DNA of 64,000 nucleotides from Anaerolineaceae bacterium UBA4890 (GTDB taxonomy: Bacteria; Chloroflexota; Anaerolineae; Anaerolineales; Anaerolineaceae): positions 1 through 64,000 of the forward strand of contig DHCY01000022.1 of NCBI GenBank assembly GCA_002399085.1, given 5' to 3'. Position 1 is the first letter of the stretch, and each line of letters begins with the position of its first letter. Made by a program: the position numbers and the translations under genes. Below the pieces are notes generated by a model, which saw only the letters and a program-made list of their open reading frames with translations, was not told where the DNA came from and did not search any database. Below, piece by piece: positions 8,608 through 19,084 of the stretch.

Positions 8608-10557
8608 ATGGTTAGTTCATTAATTGAACAAGCAAAGATGGTGCTCTCCAGCAAGGACCCCACAGATGAGCAGCTCAGTCAGGCTGAGAACAGTCTGTCA
8701 ACCTATCTGGAAGCTCTGGCTACCAACCGGATTTCAGACGATGTCGGCATCGATGAGCTCGAAGAAGCAAATCGCCTTTTGCGCGAATTACGCCGCGAGC
8801 GCAGCCGACGCGCTGCCGGACCAGCCGCCACACCTTCCCAGCCTGTAGAAACCTCCGGCTCAACAACAACTCCCGTGTCAGAAGTGGAAGGGTTCGAACC
8901 TGAATCACCTGCTGTCAGTCAGCCCCCGGTGACCCCACCCACAACGCCAGTCGGCAATCAGGATGAAACGCCCAGACCAGTTTTGGGTGACTTCTCCGCC
9001 ATCCCACCGATCACCCGAACCAATCTGGGTGATGGTGACATGGGTGGAATCGATAACGACCCACTCAAACGATTCTTCCAGTCCACACACGATCCGGAAG
9101 CCGAGAAGTTGATGGACCAGGCTGAAGAAGCTTTTTACAAAGGCAATTATCAGGTTGCCATCCCACTTTATGAAAAAGTGATCCAGATGGAACCAGGCTG
9201 GACCCGCGCCCAGGAGCATCACAGCGAAGCAGAAGATTACCTGCGATCAGGCAACATCCCCTCGGTTGCATTGCCTCCTGAAGCCGGTAAGGCGTACGGT
9301 AAGGCGCAAAGCGCGGCACGTGTTTTCCGCTACCAGGTGGCGCTCAATTATCTTGATGAAGCCTTTGATCACCTCGAAGATGCCGGTATCAAACGCTGGC
9401 GCGAGGGCGAAGAACTACGGCATGACCTTGAAAATCAGATGCAGGCTTATGATGTCTACCGCGAAGGGCTCAACCTCCTCACGCAGGGCGAATTGGTTGC
9501 AGCATTGGGTAAGATCCAGACCTCAGCCAGCGCTGTGGCGATCCCCGAATACATAGACAAAGCTGCCGAAGTTCGCTCCGATATCGCGATGCTCAACGAT
9601 GTCAGCGATCTGGTCAGTCTAAGCGGCAAGATCCCGCCTGCCAGGCTGGCAGACGCCAAGAGCAAACTCGAAAAAATCCGCATGAAGTATGGCGAGATCC
9701 CCCAGCTGGGTCGCCTGCGTAACCGGCTTGATCTGCTCATCCCTGCCACCATTCAGTCCTTGCTCGACAACACCAGGCGTTTCAAGGAAGAAGCTGCCAA
9801 CGCGCCGACGGTCGCTCTCGCCCGCGAGAAGATCAACGGCGCGCGCGAAAACCTCGATTATCTCAGGCAGTTGGATGCTTATGATTCACAAAGCCTCTCG
9901 CTCGAAAATGAGATCAGCACTCTTGAAACAGAGATCAGCACCAATGAAGATGCTATCCAACGCGCTGAAGCAGCCCTCGAGAGCGGAAACAAAAATTTCG
10001 CGCTCGATGCTTTGCGCATTAGTGCCAGAGCCCGCAAACGTTTTCCCCAGGACCCCAAGGTTTTGGAACTCAAACGTGGTTTCCTGCCCACCTACCTGGT
10101 TGGAGCGATCGGCGGGATTGTGATCATTATTCTTTTGATCATGGGCATCAGCCTGGGTGCCAGGAGACTTTCTGAGGCAGCGGACGAGCGCAACCTGGCA
10201 CGCACACCAACCGTGACGATGACACCAACCATCACGCTCACCCCGACTGAGACGCAGACTCCGACGATAACAGTGACGCCCACACCTGATTATTCACCCA
10301 CGCCCACCAACACCGCCACCCCCACGCCGGTGATCTACGTGCGGGCTTTGCGCACAGTTTGGGTAAGAACCGGTTGTTATGGCACTTTTAGCTCGCCCGG
10401 TCGCATCAGCGAAGGCTTAACCGTTGAGCTTGTGTCGATGCCTGAACGACGTTTTGACGAATTTAACCGCGAATGTGTCTTGATTGAATATACTTCTGGT
10501 GACTTTGCAATCATCGGATATGTATTGATCGAGGATGTAACACCTGTAAATGAGTAG
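8608..10557 (+). CDS. Membrane-anchored TPR/coiled-coil protein with extracytoplasmic SH3-like domain
   Basis: A 649-residue protein of unknown function. Order: N-terminal helical segment (1-70); Ser/Pro/Thr-rich linker (70-150); TPR-like and coiled-coil repeats (160-490); one membrane helix (about 496-515, rich in Ile/Val/Leu); a Thr-Pro linker built from repeated TPT units (about 530-575); and a small C-terminal beta-rich domain (about 575-649) resembling bacterial SH3 domains. The topology would be N-terminus inside, C-terminus outside. A good ribosome site (AAAGGA) precedes the start. Cotranscription with two kinase-like genes suggests it is their partner or target, perhaps sensing the cell envelope. 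Its last 8 bases overlap folC. Confidence 0.6.
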   Translation: MVSSLIEQAKMVLSSKDPTDEQLSQAENSLSTYLEALATNRISDDVGIDELEEANRLLRELRRERSRRAAGPAATPSQPVETSGSTTTPVSEVEGFEPESPAVSQPPVTPPTTPVGNQDETPRPVLGDFSAIPPITRTNLGDGDMGGIDNDPLKRFFQSTHDPEAEKLMDQAEEAFYKGNYQVAIPLYEKVIQMEPGWTRAQEHHSEAEDYLRSGNIPSVALPPEAGKAYGKAQSAARVFRYQVALNYLDEAFDHLEDAGIKRWREGEELRHDLENQMQAYDVYREGLNLLTQGELVAALGKIQTSASAVAIPEYIDKAAEVRSDIAMLNDVSDLVSLSGKIPPARLADAKSKLEKIRMKYGEIPQLGRLRNRLDLLIPATIQSLLDNTRRFKEEAANAPTVALAREKINGARENLDYLRQLDAYDSQSLSLENEISTLETEISTNEDAIQRAEAALESGNKNFALDALRISARARKRFPQDPKVLELKRGFLPTYLVGAIGGIVIIILLIMGISLGARRLSEAADERNLARTPTVTMTPTITLTPTETQTPTITVTPTPDYSPTPTNTATPTPVIYVRALRTVWVRTGCYGTFSSPGRISEGLTVELVSMPERRFDEFNRECVLIEYTSGDFAIIGYVLIEDVTPVNE

Positions 10558-11923
10558 GCAAATGATGCACCCACCAACCGAAGAACGCTACCAGGAAACC
10601 CTGGATTGGATTTACAGCTGGGTTGATTTCAGCATGAAACGACATGTTGACGACAAACATCGTTTCTTCAAACTTGACCGCATGAACAAACTGATGGAAT
10701 TGTTGGATTATCCCCAGCATAAGTTTCCATCAGCACATGTTGCCGGCACGAAAGGAAAAGGCTCAACCGCCTCCCTGATCGCTTCTGTGCTCCAGGCGAG
10801 TGGCTACAAGGTAGGTCTTTACACCTCCCCCCACTTGGAAGACTTCCGTGAGCGTATTGTCATCAATGGCGAAATGATCAGCGAGAAACGTGTGATCGAA
10901 CTGGCAGACCTGATGCGACCATTGACCGAGATCGTGCCCGAAACCACCACTTTTGAGCTAACCACCGCCATGGCTTTTCTGTATTTTGCCCAGGAAGAGG
11001 TAGACATTGCTGTACTGGAAGTGGGATTGGGTGGGCGTTTGGATGCGACCAACGTGGTCGACCCGCTTGTCTCAGTTATCACCTCGATTTCTTACGATCA
11101 CACTTCTGTTTTGGGCGATACGCTGGCTGAAATTGCGGCTGAAAAAGGCGGCATCATCAAACCAGGGCGCCCTGTTGTGATCGCCCCGCAAAAACCTGAA
11201 ACGCGCGAAACCCTGCTCAAAATTGCCAAAGAACGCGGTGCGCTGACAATTGAAGCCGACCAGGAATACAGTTTTGAAGGGCTGAAACACAATTTGCGCT
11301 CGCAGACCTTTCAGATTCAGTCAAGGCACGTTGTGATTCAGAGCCCCAATATCAGCACCAATGTACCTTTAAAACTGACAATGCCTCTGCTCGGCGCACA
11401 CCAGATCGAGAACGCAGCTACCGCAGTCGCTTCGCTGGATGTGCTCAGGCTGCATGGTTTTCACATTACCCGCAAAACCCTCCAGGCTGGCTTCAAGCAT
11501 GTTCATTGGCCTGCCAGGTTCGAAATTTTGCGCGAAAAGCCACCAGTGGTGATCGATTCAGCTCACAACGGAGATTCAATGCAGCGCCTGGTGGAAACAG
11601 TGAATGAATATTTCCCCGACTGGCCTTTCATCCTCATTTTTGGCGCCTCGGCGGATAAAAAGATGGGTGACATGCTCGATGCTATCCTGCCTCGTTGTGA
11701 AATGGTCATTACCACGCAGTCGCTTCATCCACGGGCTGCCACCCCCGAAGAATTGAAGGCTTTTGTCGAGAAATATTCTTTGCCCGTGATCGCGATCAGC
11801 CCGGTTGAGGAGGCAATCGCTCAGGCTCTCTTCCTCGCAGGAGAATCTAAAGGTATACTCGTAACCGGAAGCATTTTCATCGCTTCCGCAGCCAGGATCA
11901 TCTGGTCTCAAATGCAGAAATAA
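10550..11923 (+). CDS. folC: Bifunctional folylpolyglutamate/dihydrofolate synthase
   Basis: Adds glutamate to dihydropteroate or reduced folates with ATP. The 457-residue length fits the family. The P-loop region GTKGKGSTAS, the following LYTSPHL and ERI(V)ING segments, VGLGGRLDATN, and a C-terminal HNGDS region for the Mur-ligase type domain are all recognisable. The start at 10550 overlaps the previous stop by 8 bases; an in-frame ATG at 10562 is a possible alternative. It sits between the kinase/TPR genes and lon with no gap for a separate promoter, so it is probably cotranscribed, though the link may be only positional. Confidence 0.93.
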   Translation: MSRQMMHPPTEERYQETLDWIYSWVDFSMKRHVDDKHRFFKLDRMNKLMELLDYPQHKFPSAHVAGTKGKGSTASLIASVLQASGYKVGLYTSPHLEDFRERIVINGEMISEKRVIELADLMRPLTEIVPETTTFELTTAMAFLYFAQEEVDIAVLEVGLGGRLDATNVVDPLVSVITSISYDHTSVLGDTLAEIAAEKGGIIKPGRPVVIAPQKPETRETLLKIAKERGALTIEADQEYSFEGLKHNLRSQTFQIQSRHVVIQSPNISTNVPLKLTMPLLGAHQIENAATAVASLDVLRLHGFHITRKTLQAGFKHVHWPARFEILREKPPVVIDSAHNGDSMQRLVETVNEYFPDWPFILIFGASADKKMGDMLDAILPRCEMVITTQSLHPRAATPEELKAFVEKYSLPVIAISPVEEAIAQALFLAGESKGILVTGSIFIASAARIIWSQMQK

Positions 11924-11934
11924 GAAGGGAATAA

Positions 11935-14454
11935 GTGCAGGAACCAAGACGCTTCTCAGATTATGAAGAGGAAATCCCTCTTGATGAACGCCGCATGTAT
12001 TCAACAGCCATGCGGGTAAAAAACCGTACCTCAACAAAAAAAGAGTCCCACTTTACAGCTCCGCTGATAATCCTCTATAACGAACCACTGCTGCCGCGAT
12101 CGGCTTCGCGGCTCTATTCTGACGAAGATGTCAGCAACTCGACTTTAATGTTCGAAGCTCTCGAGAATAATTTCACGCTGGTAGCTTGTTATCCCCGTTT
12201 TGAAAATGTCACGGAACCCACTCTGGATAACATTTGGGAAATAGGACTGGAGGTGGCTTTCGGCGTGGATATGGAATCGGATGAATCTGATCCTTATGCC
12301 GAGGAAATTTACATGGAAGCCCGCCGGCGGGTTCGTATTCTCAAAATCCATAAGCGACAAGAACTTTACCTTGCCGACGTTGAAGTTGTCGATATACCAG
12401 CCAGGCGCACCAATGAAGTGAAAAGCCAGATGCGTTCGGCAATTTCCAGCCTGGCTCATTACGCCTCTTTGCCTACCCCCCTGGATGAAAAAGCGGTCGA
12501 CATCGCTGAACGGATAGACCATGTCGGCAACTTGGCTGACTTCATTGGTATCAACACTCTGTTGAGCCCTTATGAACGTATTGAGTTACTCCAGGAAACC
12601 AATGACCTGGCGCGTCTGAAAAAAGCTCATGCCAAGCTGGTTGCCCAGATTCGGATGCTCGAATTGGATATCCAGGTGATTAGTGGAATCCACGAAGATT
12701 TTGACAAAAACCAACGTGAAACCGTTTTACGGGAACATATTAACCGCCTGCAAATGGAACTAAACGAAGGCAAATCGAGTGACCCGGACATTCAAAAACT
12801 GGAATCGCAGCTGGAAGCAGCCAGGTTGCCAGAAGAAGCATATGAAACGGCAGTCAAAGAGCTAAATCGCTTGCGATCAGCTCCACCACTTTCCCCTGAA
12901 AATGGCATGATTTCGAACTATTTGCACAGTCTGCTTGACCTGCCCTGGTCGGAAGCCACAGAGGACGACCTGGATGTACGCAAAGCGCGCGCGATCTTGG
13001 ATAAGAATCATTATGGTTTGAAGAAAGCCAAAGATCGCATTCTCGAGTTTTTAGCGGTTAAGAGTCTGCGCCCCAAAAAGAACCGCTTGCCCATTTTGTG
13101 CTTCGTCGGTCCTCCTGGTACTGGCAAAACCTCCCTGGGTCAGTCGATTGCCGAGGCAATGAAGCGAAAATTTGTGCGCATGTCTTTGGGCGGCGTGCAT
13201 GACGAAGCCGAAATCCGCGGACACCGCCGAACCTATATCGGTGCCCTGCCCGGCAGGATTTTGCAGACGATGATGAAAGCCAAGGTAGTCAACCCGCTCT
13301 TCATGCTGGATGAGATAGATAAGCTCAGCGCCGATTTTCACGGCGACCCTTCCGCCGCCTTGCTGGAAGTGCTGGATCCGGAGCAGAATTTCTCTTTCTC
13401 GGACCATTACCTCGAAGTTCCCTACGATCTTTCGCAGGTGTTTTTCATTACAACTGCGAATACCGTTGCCAGCATCCCGCCTGCCTTGCTCGACCGCATG
13501 GAGCTGATCGAGTTTCCCGGCTATATCGAGGAAGATAAAATCATCATCTCCCGTCAGTTCCTGATCCCGGGGCAAATGCTCGAAAACGGGTTGGATGAAG
13601 ATCCGATTGAGTTCACAGACGATGCATTACGCCTAATCATTGCCAGCTACACTTATGAGGCTGGCGTACGAAACCTGGAACGTGAGATTGGCACTGTGCT
13701 GCGCAAAATTGCCACCAAAAAATCGGAGGGTGAAGAATATCCTACCCTCGTGACTGCTGACCTTGTTTGCGAGCTGCTTGGACCGGTTGAATTTTTCCCT
13801 ATGTCTGCTGAAGCAAAGGATGAAATCGGCGTGGCGACTGCTCTCGCCTGGACGGAAAACGGGGGTGAGATCATGCCCATCGAAGTGTTGGTGGTCTCAG
13901 GCAAAGGCAACCTGCAGATCACCGGACAGATTGGCGAGGTTATGCAGGAGTCTGCTCAGGCTGCCCTCAGTTACTTAAAATCACGGCAGAAGATTTTCGA
14001 AATTCCGGAAGATTTCTTCGAGGAAACTGATATTCACATTCATGTGCCGGAAGGCGCCATTCCCAAGGATGGTCCCAGCGCTGGCATTACCTTGGCAACT
14101 GCCCTGATTTCAGCCGCCTTGGGTGTGCCGATCAGGCATGAAGTTGCCATGACTGGTGAGATCACACTGCGCGGGCGTGTGCTCCAGATCGGCGGAGTCA
14201 GAGAAAAGGTTTTGGCAGCTCATCGCTCTGGGATCAAGACCGTCATCCTGCCGGGTAAGAATGAAAAAGACCTGGTTGACATCCCGGAAGCGGTTTTGAA
14301 AGAACTGGAAATAATTTTTGTGGACCATATGGACCAGGTCACCCAGGCTTCCATCGCTGGTGAGTTGAAATACGCTAACGGCATTTATCCGGTTAAGCGC
14401 AAACCCTCCCGCCGCCCTCCCATGAAAGAACCTCGCGACAACAACGAGGATTGA
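11935..14454 (+). CDS. lon: ATP-dependent protease Lon
   Basis: An 839-residue Lon protease that unfolds and degrades damaged or regulatory proteins in the cytoplasm. Order: N-terminal substrate-binding domain (about 40-240), coiled coil, AAA+ module with Walker A GPPGTGKT (392-399) and Walker B FMLDEIDK, and the Lon protease domain with Ser715 in DGPSAG and Lys758 in VREKV, the Ser-Lys dyad. The start is a GTG 11 bases after the folC stop, preceded by AAGAAGGGAA. The length is slightly above the E. coli enzyme (784). A strong hairpin terminator follows at 14586-14611. Confidence 0.95.
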   Translation: MQEPRRFSDYEEEIPLDERRMYSTAMRVKNRTSTKKESHFTAPLIILYNEPLLPRSASRLYSDEDVSNSTLMFEALENNFTLVACYPRFENVTEPTLDNIWEIGLEVAFGVDMESDESDPYAEEIYMEARRRVRILKIHKRQELYLADVEVVDIPARRTNEVKSQMRSAISSLAHYASLPTPLDEKAVDIAERIDHVGNLADFIGINTLLSPYERIELLQETNDLARLKKAHAKLVAQIRMLELDIQVISGIHEDFDKNQRETVLREHINRLQMELNEGKSSDPDIQKLESQLEAARLPEEAYETAVKELNRLRSAPPLSPENGMISNYLHSLLDLPWSEATEDDLDVRKARAILDKNHYGLKKAKDRILEFLAVKSLRPKKNRLPILCFVGPPGTGKTSLGQSIAEAMKRKFVRMSLGGVHDEAEIRGHRRTYIGALPGRILQTMMKAKVVNPLFMLDEIDKLSADFHGDPSAALLEVLDPEQNFSFSDHYLEVPYDLSQVFFITTANTVASIPPALLDRMELIEFPGYIEEDKIIISRQFLIPGQMLENGLDEDPIEFTDDALRLIIASYTYEAGVRNLEREIGTVLRKIATKKSEGEEYPTLVTADLVCELLGPVEFFPMSAEAKDEIGVATALAWTENGGEIMPIEVLVVSGKGNLQITGQIGEVMQESAQAALSYLKSRQKIFEIPEDFFEETDIHIHVPEGAIPKDGPSAGITLATALISAALGVPIRHEVAMTGEITLRGRVLQIGGVREKVLAAHRSGIKTVILPGKNEKDLVDIPEAVLKELEIIFVDHMDQVTQASIAGELKYANGIYPVKRKPSRRPPMKEPRDNNED

Positions 14455-14470
14455 GTCGTGGTTGCAGTAT

Positions 14471-14531
14471 TTGAGAGGGAAACTTTATAGGGTTGAACGC
14501 GCTGTGCGCGTTCTCTAAACTTGACTCTCAA
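14471..14531 (+). other. Hairpin in the lon 3' region
   Basis: GAACGCGC (14495-14502) and GCGCGTTC (14506-14513) form a perfect 8-base stem with a three-base loop, enclosed by TTGAGAG/CTCTCAA (14471-14477/14525-14531). There is no T run after it, so RNA stabilisation or processing is more likely than termination. Confidence 0.35.
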
Positions 14532-14585
14532 TGTAAGGATTGACCATAGGCATTCCTTAATGAGATAAACCCTTTTCCGGGCAAA

Positions 14586-14611
14586 TAAAAAAGCCGCATG
14601 CGCGGCTTTTT
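14586..14611. terminator. Bidirectional intrinsic terminator
   Basis: AAGCCGC (14591-14597) and GCGGCTT (14602-14608) form a stem with a four-base loop, flanked by A and T runs on both sides. It separates lon (plus) from the convergent coiled-coil gene (minus) and can serve both. Confidence 0.85.
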
Positions 14612-14626
14612 GAAATTAACAAATTC

Positions 14627-15082
14627 TTACTCTTCTTCTTTCGGCTTTAGTGCGTTGATCCCGTTCTCGACCTGTGCGATTACTCGTCTCAATTCCCGTT
14701 CCAATCCGGCTAAGGTGTCTGCCACGTAGCGATCGGCATCGTGCTGGGCTTGCCCTGCATCCAACTCCGCCTGGCGTAGGATATCTTCCGCTTTCGACTG
14801 GGCAGACTGATAAATATCTGACTTTTCCACCATGCGCTCGCTTTTCTCACGGGCAATCGTAACCGTACGATTGGCTTCTTCCTGCGCCTGGGCGAGGATG
14901 CGGTCTTTTTGGGCGATGATTTGTTGCGCTTTTTTGATCTCTTCGGGAATGGAGATTCTCATCTGGTCAATAATATCCATAAACGCATTTTCATCTACAA
15001 CAACACTGCGTGATAAAGGAATCGGTTTACTGTTATTAAACAATTCTTCCAGTCGGTCAACCAGGTGTAATATGTCCATCAT
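14627..15082 (-). CDS. Coiled-coil protein, DivIVA-like/ATP-synthase b-like
   Basis: A 151-residue charged, almost wholly helical protein without signal peptide or membrane segment. Residues 45-140 form a long coiled coil rich in Ala, Gln, Glu and Arg, reminiscent of DivIVA family proteins and of ATP synthase b subunit stalks. It lies 78 bases downstream of coaD on the same strand; a similar small coiled-coil gene beside coaD or the acyl carrier genes is common in related bacteria (from memory). The start is supported by GGAGGG nine bases upstream. Function unknown; a scaffold role in the cell envelope or division is only a guess. Confidence 0.6.
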   Translation of the reverse strand: MMDILHLVDRLEELFNNSKPIPLSRSVVVDENAFMDIIDQMRISIPEEIKKAQQIIAQKDRILAQAQEEANRTVTIAREKSERMVEKSDIYQSAQSKAEDILRQAELDAGQAQHDADRYVADTLAGLERELRRVIAQVENGINALKPKEEE

Positions 15083-15160
15083 ACCCTCCGAAATTTTTTT
15101 AAAGAGAAGCTATCGTATCTAATTATAACTGCTCACTAACTTAATTAACCAAGGTTAACA

Positions 15161-15655
15161 CTATTCATCCAGGTTGAGTTCATCAAATCGCTTCAGCAAC
15201 GCCCGGTTCACATGTGGCGGCACCATACTGGAGACATCCCCGCCCAATGACGCAATTTCCTTCACCGTGGAGGAAGAGAGAAATGTATTTTCTTCATCCG
15301 TTATCAAGGCTATCGTATCTATCTCTTCGTCGAGGCGCCTGTTCGCCAGCGCCATGCGGAATTCAAATTCGAAATCCGAGAACACGCGCAGCCCTCTCAC
15401 GATCGCTTTAGCGCCGACTTCTTTCGCGAACGCTACAGTCAACCCCGAATAGCCAACCACCTGGATGCCTTCCAACCCTTCGACAGCTTCCTCAACCAAT
15501 TCCATCCGTGTTTGCGGATCGAACAATAAGGATTTACTCGGTTTGTCATATACTGCGATGATCACCAGGTCGAACATCTGTGATGCCCGCTTGGCAATAT
15601 CGAGGTGTCCGTAATGAAACGGGTCAAAAGTACCGGGAAAAATCACTTTTCTCAT
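15161..15655 (-). CDS. coaD: Phosphopantetheine adenylyltransferase
   Basis: Catalyses ATP + 4'-phosphopantetheine to dephospho-CoA, the fourth step of coenzyme A synthesis. The 164-residue length is typical. The nucleotidyltransferase signature GTFDPFHYGH (8-17, with HYGH at 14-17) and the second motif EFEFRMALANR are intact, and SSSTVKE near the C-terminus matches the family ISSSxVR(K)E motif. The gene follows recG by two bases on the minus strand, so the two are translated from one message. Confidence 0.95.
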   Translation of the reverse strand: MRKVIFPGTFDPFHYGHLDIAKRASQMFDLVIIAVYDKPSKSLLFDPQTRMELVEEAVEGLEGIQVVGYSGLTVAFAKEVGAKAIVRGLRVFSDFEFEFRMALANRRLDEEIDTIALITDEENTFLSSSTVKEIASLGGDVSSMVPPHVNRALLKRFDELNLDE

Positions 15656-15657
15656 GG

Positions 15658-18198
15658 TTAACTCACATCTCCAGCGCCGTCAGTTTGCGGCCAAAAGGCA
15701 GCAACGGCATCTTTTAGAGCCTGGTTTTCTTCCAGGTTCAATTCGGGGTCCTTTTCCAACAACCTGGTGGCAATCTCGCGGGTCTGCTTGATAAGTGCTG
15801 TATCAGCCAAACTCGCCATCTTCAAGTCGATCGCCCCGGCTTGCCTGGTTCCAAGGAAGTCTCCAGGTCCGCGTTCTTCCAGGTCCACCTCAGCCAGCTT
15901 GAAGCCGTCGTTCGTTTCGGACATGGTCTGCAAGCGGCGATTCTCGACAGCACTGTCGTTATCTGGAATCAAGAAACAATACGATTGCACCTCACCGCGA
16001 CCGACACGCCCTCTGAATTGATGCAACTGGGAAAGACCAAAATGGTTCGCGCCTTCGATGATCATGATAGTCGCATTTGGGATATCCACGCCGACCTCTA
16101 CAACGGAGGTTGAAACCAGGATGTCATATTTTTTGTCCCGGAAGGCAAGCATAACTTCATCTTTTTCAGCCGGTTTCAAACGTCCATGCACCAGCCCTAC
16201 CTTGAGATCCGGGAAGATTTCTTTTTGAAGTCGGATCTGCTCATCGACAGCTGCCTTCACTTCGCCATTGTCTCCTGATTCAACAAGCGGATAGATGATG
16301 AATGCCTGGTATCCGGCTTCCACCTGTTTGCGCACATTCTGGTAAACCCGTTCGCGTTCGGTGGTGTAGGCGATTATGGTCGTGACTGGCAGCCTGCCCG
16401 CCGGCATCTCGTCCAAAATACTCACGTCCAGGTCACCAAAAATAGTGAACTGCAGCGAGCGCGGAATCGGCGTGGCAGTCATCACCAGCAGGTGGGGATT
16501 ATCACCTTTGTTGCGCAAGGCAGCCCTCTGCGATACACCAAAGCGGTGCTGCTCGTCTACTACAACCATCTGCAAGTTCTGGAATGTGACCGGGTCCTCA
16601 ATCAGAGCATGCGTGCCAAGCAGAAGTTTCACGTAACCGGATTTCAATCCCTCGAAGATCTCAACGCGGTCTGCCTGCCTGGTATCGCCAGTCAGCAGGC
16701 GCACCTGACCTTCTTCGAGGAAAGCCGGGTGCTCTTCGCTGCCTATCGTCAGCAGTTTTCGAATGGTTTGATAGTGCTGCTCAGCCAAAATCCCGGTCGG
16801 TGCCATCAACGCTGCTTGCGCGCCCGATTCGATCACCATTGCCATGCCCATCACAGCAACGATGGTCTTACCTGACCCAACGTCGCCTTGCAACAGGCGG
16901 TTCATGGGATGGTCTTTGCCGATATCTGCCCTAATCTCGTCCAGCGATCTTTTTTGGGCGCTGGTGAGTTCGTAGGGCAAGGCAGCAACACGCTGTGCAA
17001 CCCACTCATCAGATACTGTGTAAGGATGCCCGATCAGTTGCTGCCACTGCTGCTTTTGCTGAAGTACGCCGAGTTGGAGCAAAAAGAGTTCATCAAAGGC
17101 AAATCGGCGCTGGGCAGCCTTCAGGGTGTCCATGCTTTCAGGGAAGTGGATCTGCAAAAGCCCATCTTTGATGGTTAGTAATTGGGCTTCATCACGGATG
17201 CTATCGGGCAAAAAATCGTTGACTCGGGGTGCCCAATAGCGCACCGTGTTAAACTGCGTGCGCCTGAGCCAGCGCTGGGTGATTTTTGCTGTGAGCGGAT
17301 AGACCGGCACAATCCGGTTTGTATGCAGCTGTTGCTTATCGATCGATTCATAATCCGGATACCAGATTACCGGTCTGCCGAGATAAGTGTCAATTTTGCC
17401 AGACACAGAAATGAACAGGTCTTTCTTCAGGTAGCGCACATGCCAGTCCTGGTTCATCCAGAGCAATCGCAGTGCGCCTGTTGTGTCAGAAACCACCGCT
17501 TCGACCAGCCGTTTGCCTTTCTTGGTCTGGAAGGCATCCACGCTGACAACCCTGGCTAAAATTGTAACTTCTTCGCCGTATTGAAGCTGGTTGATCGTCT
17601 TGAGCTTGGAATAATCGTCGTATCTACGCGGGAAAAGGTAGAGCAGGTCCTTGATCTTGTGCACACCCAACTTAACCAGGTGAGCGCCTTGTTTTTCACC
17701 GACACCGCGAATTACGCTGACCGGTGCTTCCAGCCCATGCGCATCATCGCTCATTGGCTTGCTGGCAATTTCCCGCAGGCGCGTGTTGACTCTCGAACGG
17801 ACAACCTGTTCTTCGAGGTGAGGTTCTGGTGTTTTGGGTTTATTGCTCTCAGCCGACGGTTTGGGCGGTTTTGGCGCGAAAGGGGCTGGTTCGGTATGCT
17901 CGTATTTGGGTAAGGATTGAATGTTCTGTATCGAAAGCAGGTCACCGATTTCGAGCAGGGCATTGCGTCGGTTTTCTGGTTCGATCAGAGGATATTGATT
18001 GAATAAGGAACTAATTACCGGGATCAGGCTCTCTGATATTCCCTGTTCACGGGCTTCCGATGGCCAGGTCTTGCCCAGCGCTTGCAATCCGCCCATTACA
18101 GCCTTATTTTCGTATCCCTGGCTTCCTTCAAGCTGGAAAATCTTAAAATATTTCTCTCGTATCGTTTGCATATTGTCACTCTTGTCGAACATAATCAT
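15658..18198 (-). CDS. recG: ATP-dependent DNA helicase RecG
   Basis: Helicase that reverses stalled replication forks and branch-migrates Holliday junctions. It shows the wedge/OB domain, then helicase motifs: Walker A GDVGSGKT, motif Ia MAPTGILAEQH, motif II DEQHRFG, motif III TATPIPRS and the C-terminal QFRGRVGRG. At 846 residues it is about 150 longer than E. coli RecG; the extra length is an N-terminal extension with a Pro/Lys-rich linker (about 105-130), seen in several RecG proteins outside Proteobacteria. An upstream in-frame Met at 18198 is followed by another ten codons later; the exact start is uncertain. Confidence 0.94.
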   Translation of the reverse strand: MIMFDKSDNMQTIREKYFKIFQLEGSQGYENKAVMGGLQALGKTWPSEAREQGISESLIPVISSLFNQYPLIEPENRRNALLEIGDLLSIQNIQSLPKYEHTEPAPFAPKPPKPSAESNKPKTPEPHLEEQVVRSRVNTRLREIASKPMSDDAHGLEAPVSVIRGVGEKQGAHLVKLGVHKIKDLLYLFPRRYDDYSKLKTINQLQYGEEVTILARVVSVDAFQTKKGKRLVEAVVSDTTGALRLLWMNQDWHVRYLKKDLFISVSGKIDTYLGRPVIWYPDYESIDKQQLHTNRIVPVYPLTAKITQRWLRRTQFNTVRYWAPRVNDFLPDSIRDEAQLLTIKDGLLQIHFPESMDTLKAAQRRFAFDELFLLQLGVLQQKQQWQQLIGHPYTVSDEWVAQRVAALPYELTSAQKRSLDEIRADIGKDHPMNRLLQGDVGSGKTIVAVMGMAMVIESGAQAALMAPTGILAEQHYQTIRKLLTIGSEEHPAFLEEGQVRLLTGDTRQADRVEIFEGLKSGYVKLLLGTHALIEDPVTFQNLQMVVVDEQHRFGVSQRAALRNKGDNPHLLVMTATPIPRSLQFTIFGDLDVSILDEMPAGRLPVTTIIAYTTERERVYQNVRKQVEAGYQAFIIYPLVESGDNGEVKAAVDEQIRLQKEIFPDLKVGLVHGRLKPAEKDEVMLAFRDKKYDILVSTSVVEVGVDIPNATIMIIEGANHFGLSQLHQFRGRVGRGEVQSYCFLIPDNDSAVENRRLQTMSETNDGFKLAEVDLEERGPGDFLGTRQAGAIDLKMASLADTALIKQTREIATRLLEKDPELNLEENQALKDAVAAFWPQTDGAGDVS

Positions 18199-18346
18199 AA
18201 CCGATACAAGCTCAACATCCCGTTTGGGATTTGATTTGGTTGAAAAAGAGCATTCCTCCGTCTACTTTGGAGGAGGGGTATCAAGAGTCGGTGGATGAAG
18301 TATTAGAAAATGATGGAATCTCGCCATCTACCAAATCCTTCAATTT

Positions 18347-19084
18347 TCAGGATGAGAAACCACTCTCAAAAAACACGCCATCGTAGACCCCGCTCAATTC
18401 CTTAGCAATCCATTCCTGGTCAATCATTTCGGAACATCCGGCAAGATTAAACACCACGAAACGTTTTGCTCCGTCCGGTATTCCCTTTAACCCACCCAGA
18501 GGATGCTTGAGAAATCGCAAAATCGCTTCCATATCAATCAACTCGCCCATTGCCAAACCGGTCAACTCTGAAAAAATCTTGCTACGGAAGAGAATCTCTT
18601 CATCCAGAGGCTTCATCAGAGCTCTCAGTCCCACAACAACGAGCAACAGGTCCGTAAAAAAAGGAATCACTGGCTCCCAGGCAGCCGGTGCCTTGAGCGG
18701 TCGCCTTTTAGCGCCATCCGCTTCAACGATCAGGGGAACAAGCTGTTGATCACAATGCTCCTTCAAGATAACCAGTTGCTTTTCGCTCAGACCGGATAAT
18801 TTCAGGTTTCCATCGTCTCTAATTGGTAATCTGGTCACCAAAATGCTGTCAGAATTCCTAATAATCTCAGGTAATTCTTCATTCTCCCAAACGATATGTT
18901 TGTCGAACAGGCTTGCTTCGCTGGCTGCCAGTTTGGTACAGGTAGTACAAACAACCGTCCCTGAAAGATTTTGAGCCAGGTATTGCATCAGACTTGTTTT
19001 GCCCCCGGCGCCAACGATGGCGACCGTTTTCTCCCGGCTGGTTGTTAGAAACCGTGTCAACTCGCTGAGAAGGTCAGCTTTCAT
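18347..19084 (-). CDS. yqeC: Selenium-dependent hydroxylase accessory protein YqeC
   Basis: A 245-residue P-loop protein: GAGGKTS near residue 25 is the nucleotide-binding loop, followed by a conserved VVCTTCTKLA segment and VEADGAKRRPLKAP, all typical of YqeC. The family is found with YqeB in bacteria that have selenium-dependent molybdenum hydroxylases, and is thought to help deliver labile selenium to the molybdenum cofactor. Its ATG overlaps the yqeB stop by four bases. No molybdenum hydroxylase is in the window. With the UGA-containing hdrA, it is the second sign that this organism uses selenium. Confidence 0.88.
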   Translation of the reverse strand: MKADLLSELTRFLTTSREKTVAIVGAGGKTSLMQYLAQNLSGTVVCTTCTKLAASEASLFDKHIVWENEELPEIIRNSDSILVTRLPIRDDGNLKLSGLSEKQLVILKEHCDQQLVPLIVEADGAKRRPLKAPAAWEPVIPFFTDLLLVVVGLRALMKPLDEEILFRSKIFSELTGLAMGELIDMEAILRFLKHPLGGLKGIPDGAKRFVVFNLAGCSEMIDQEWIAKELSGVYDGVFFESGFSS

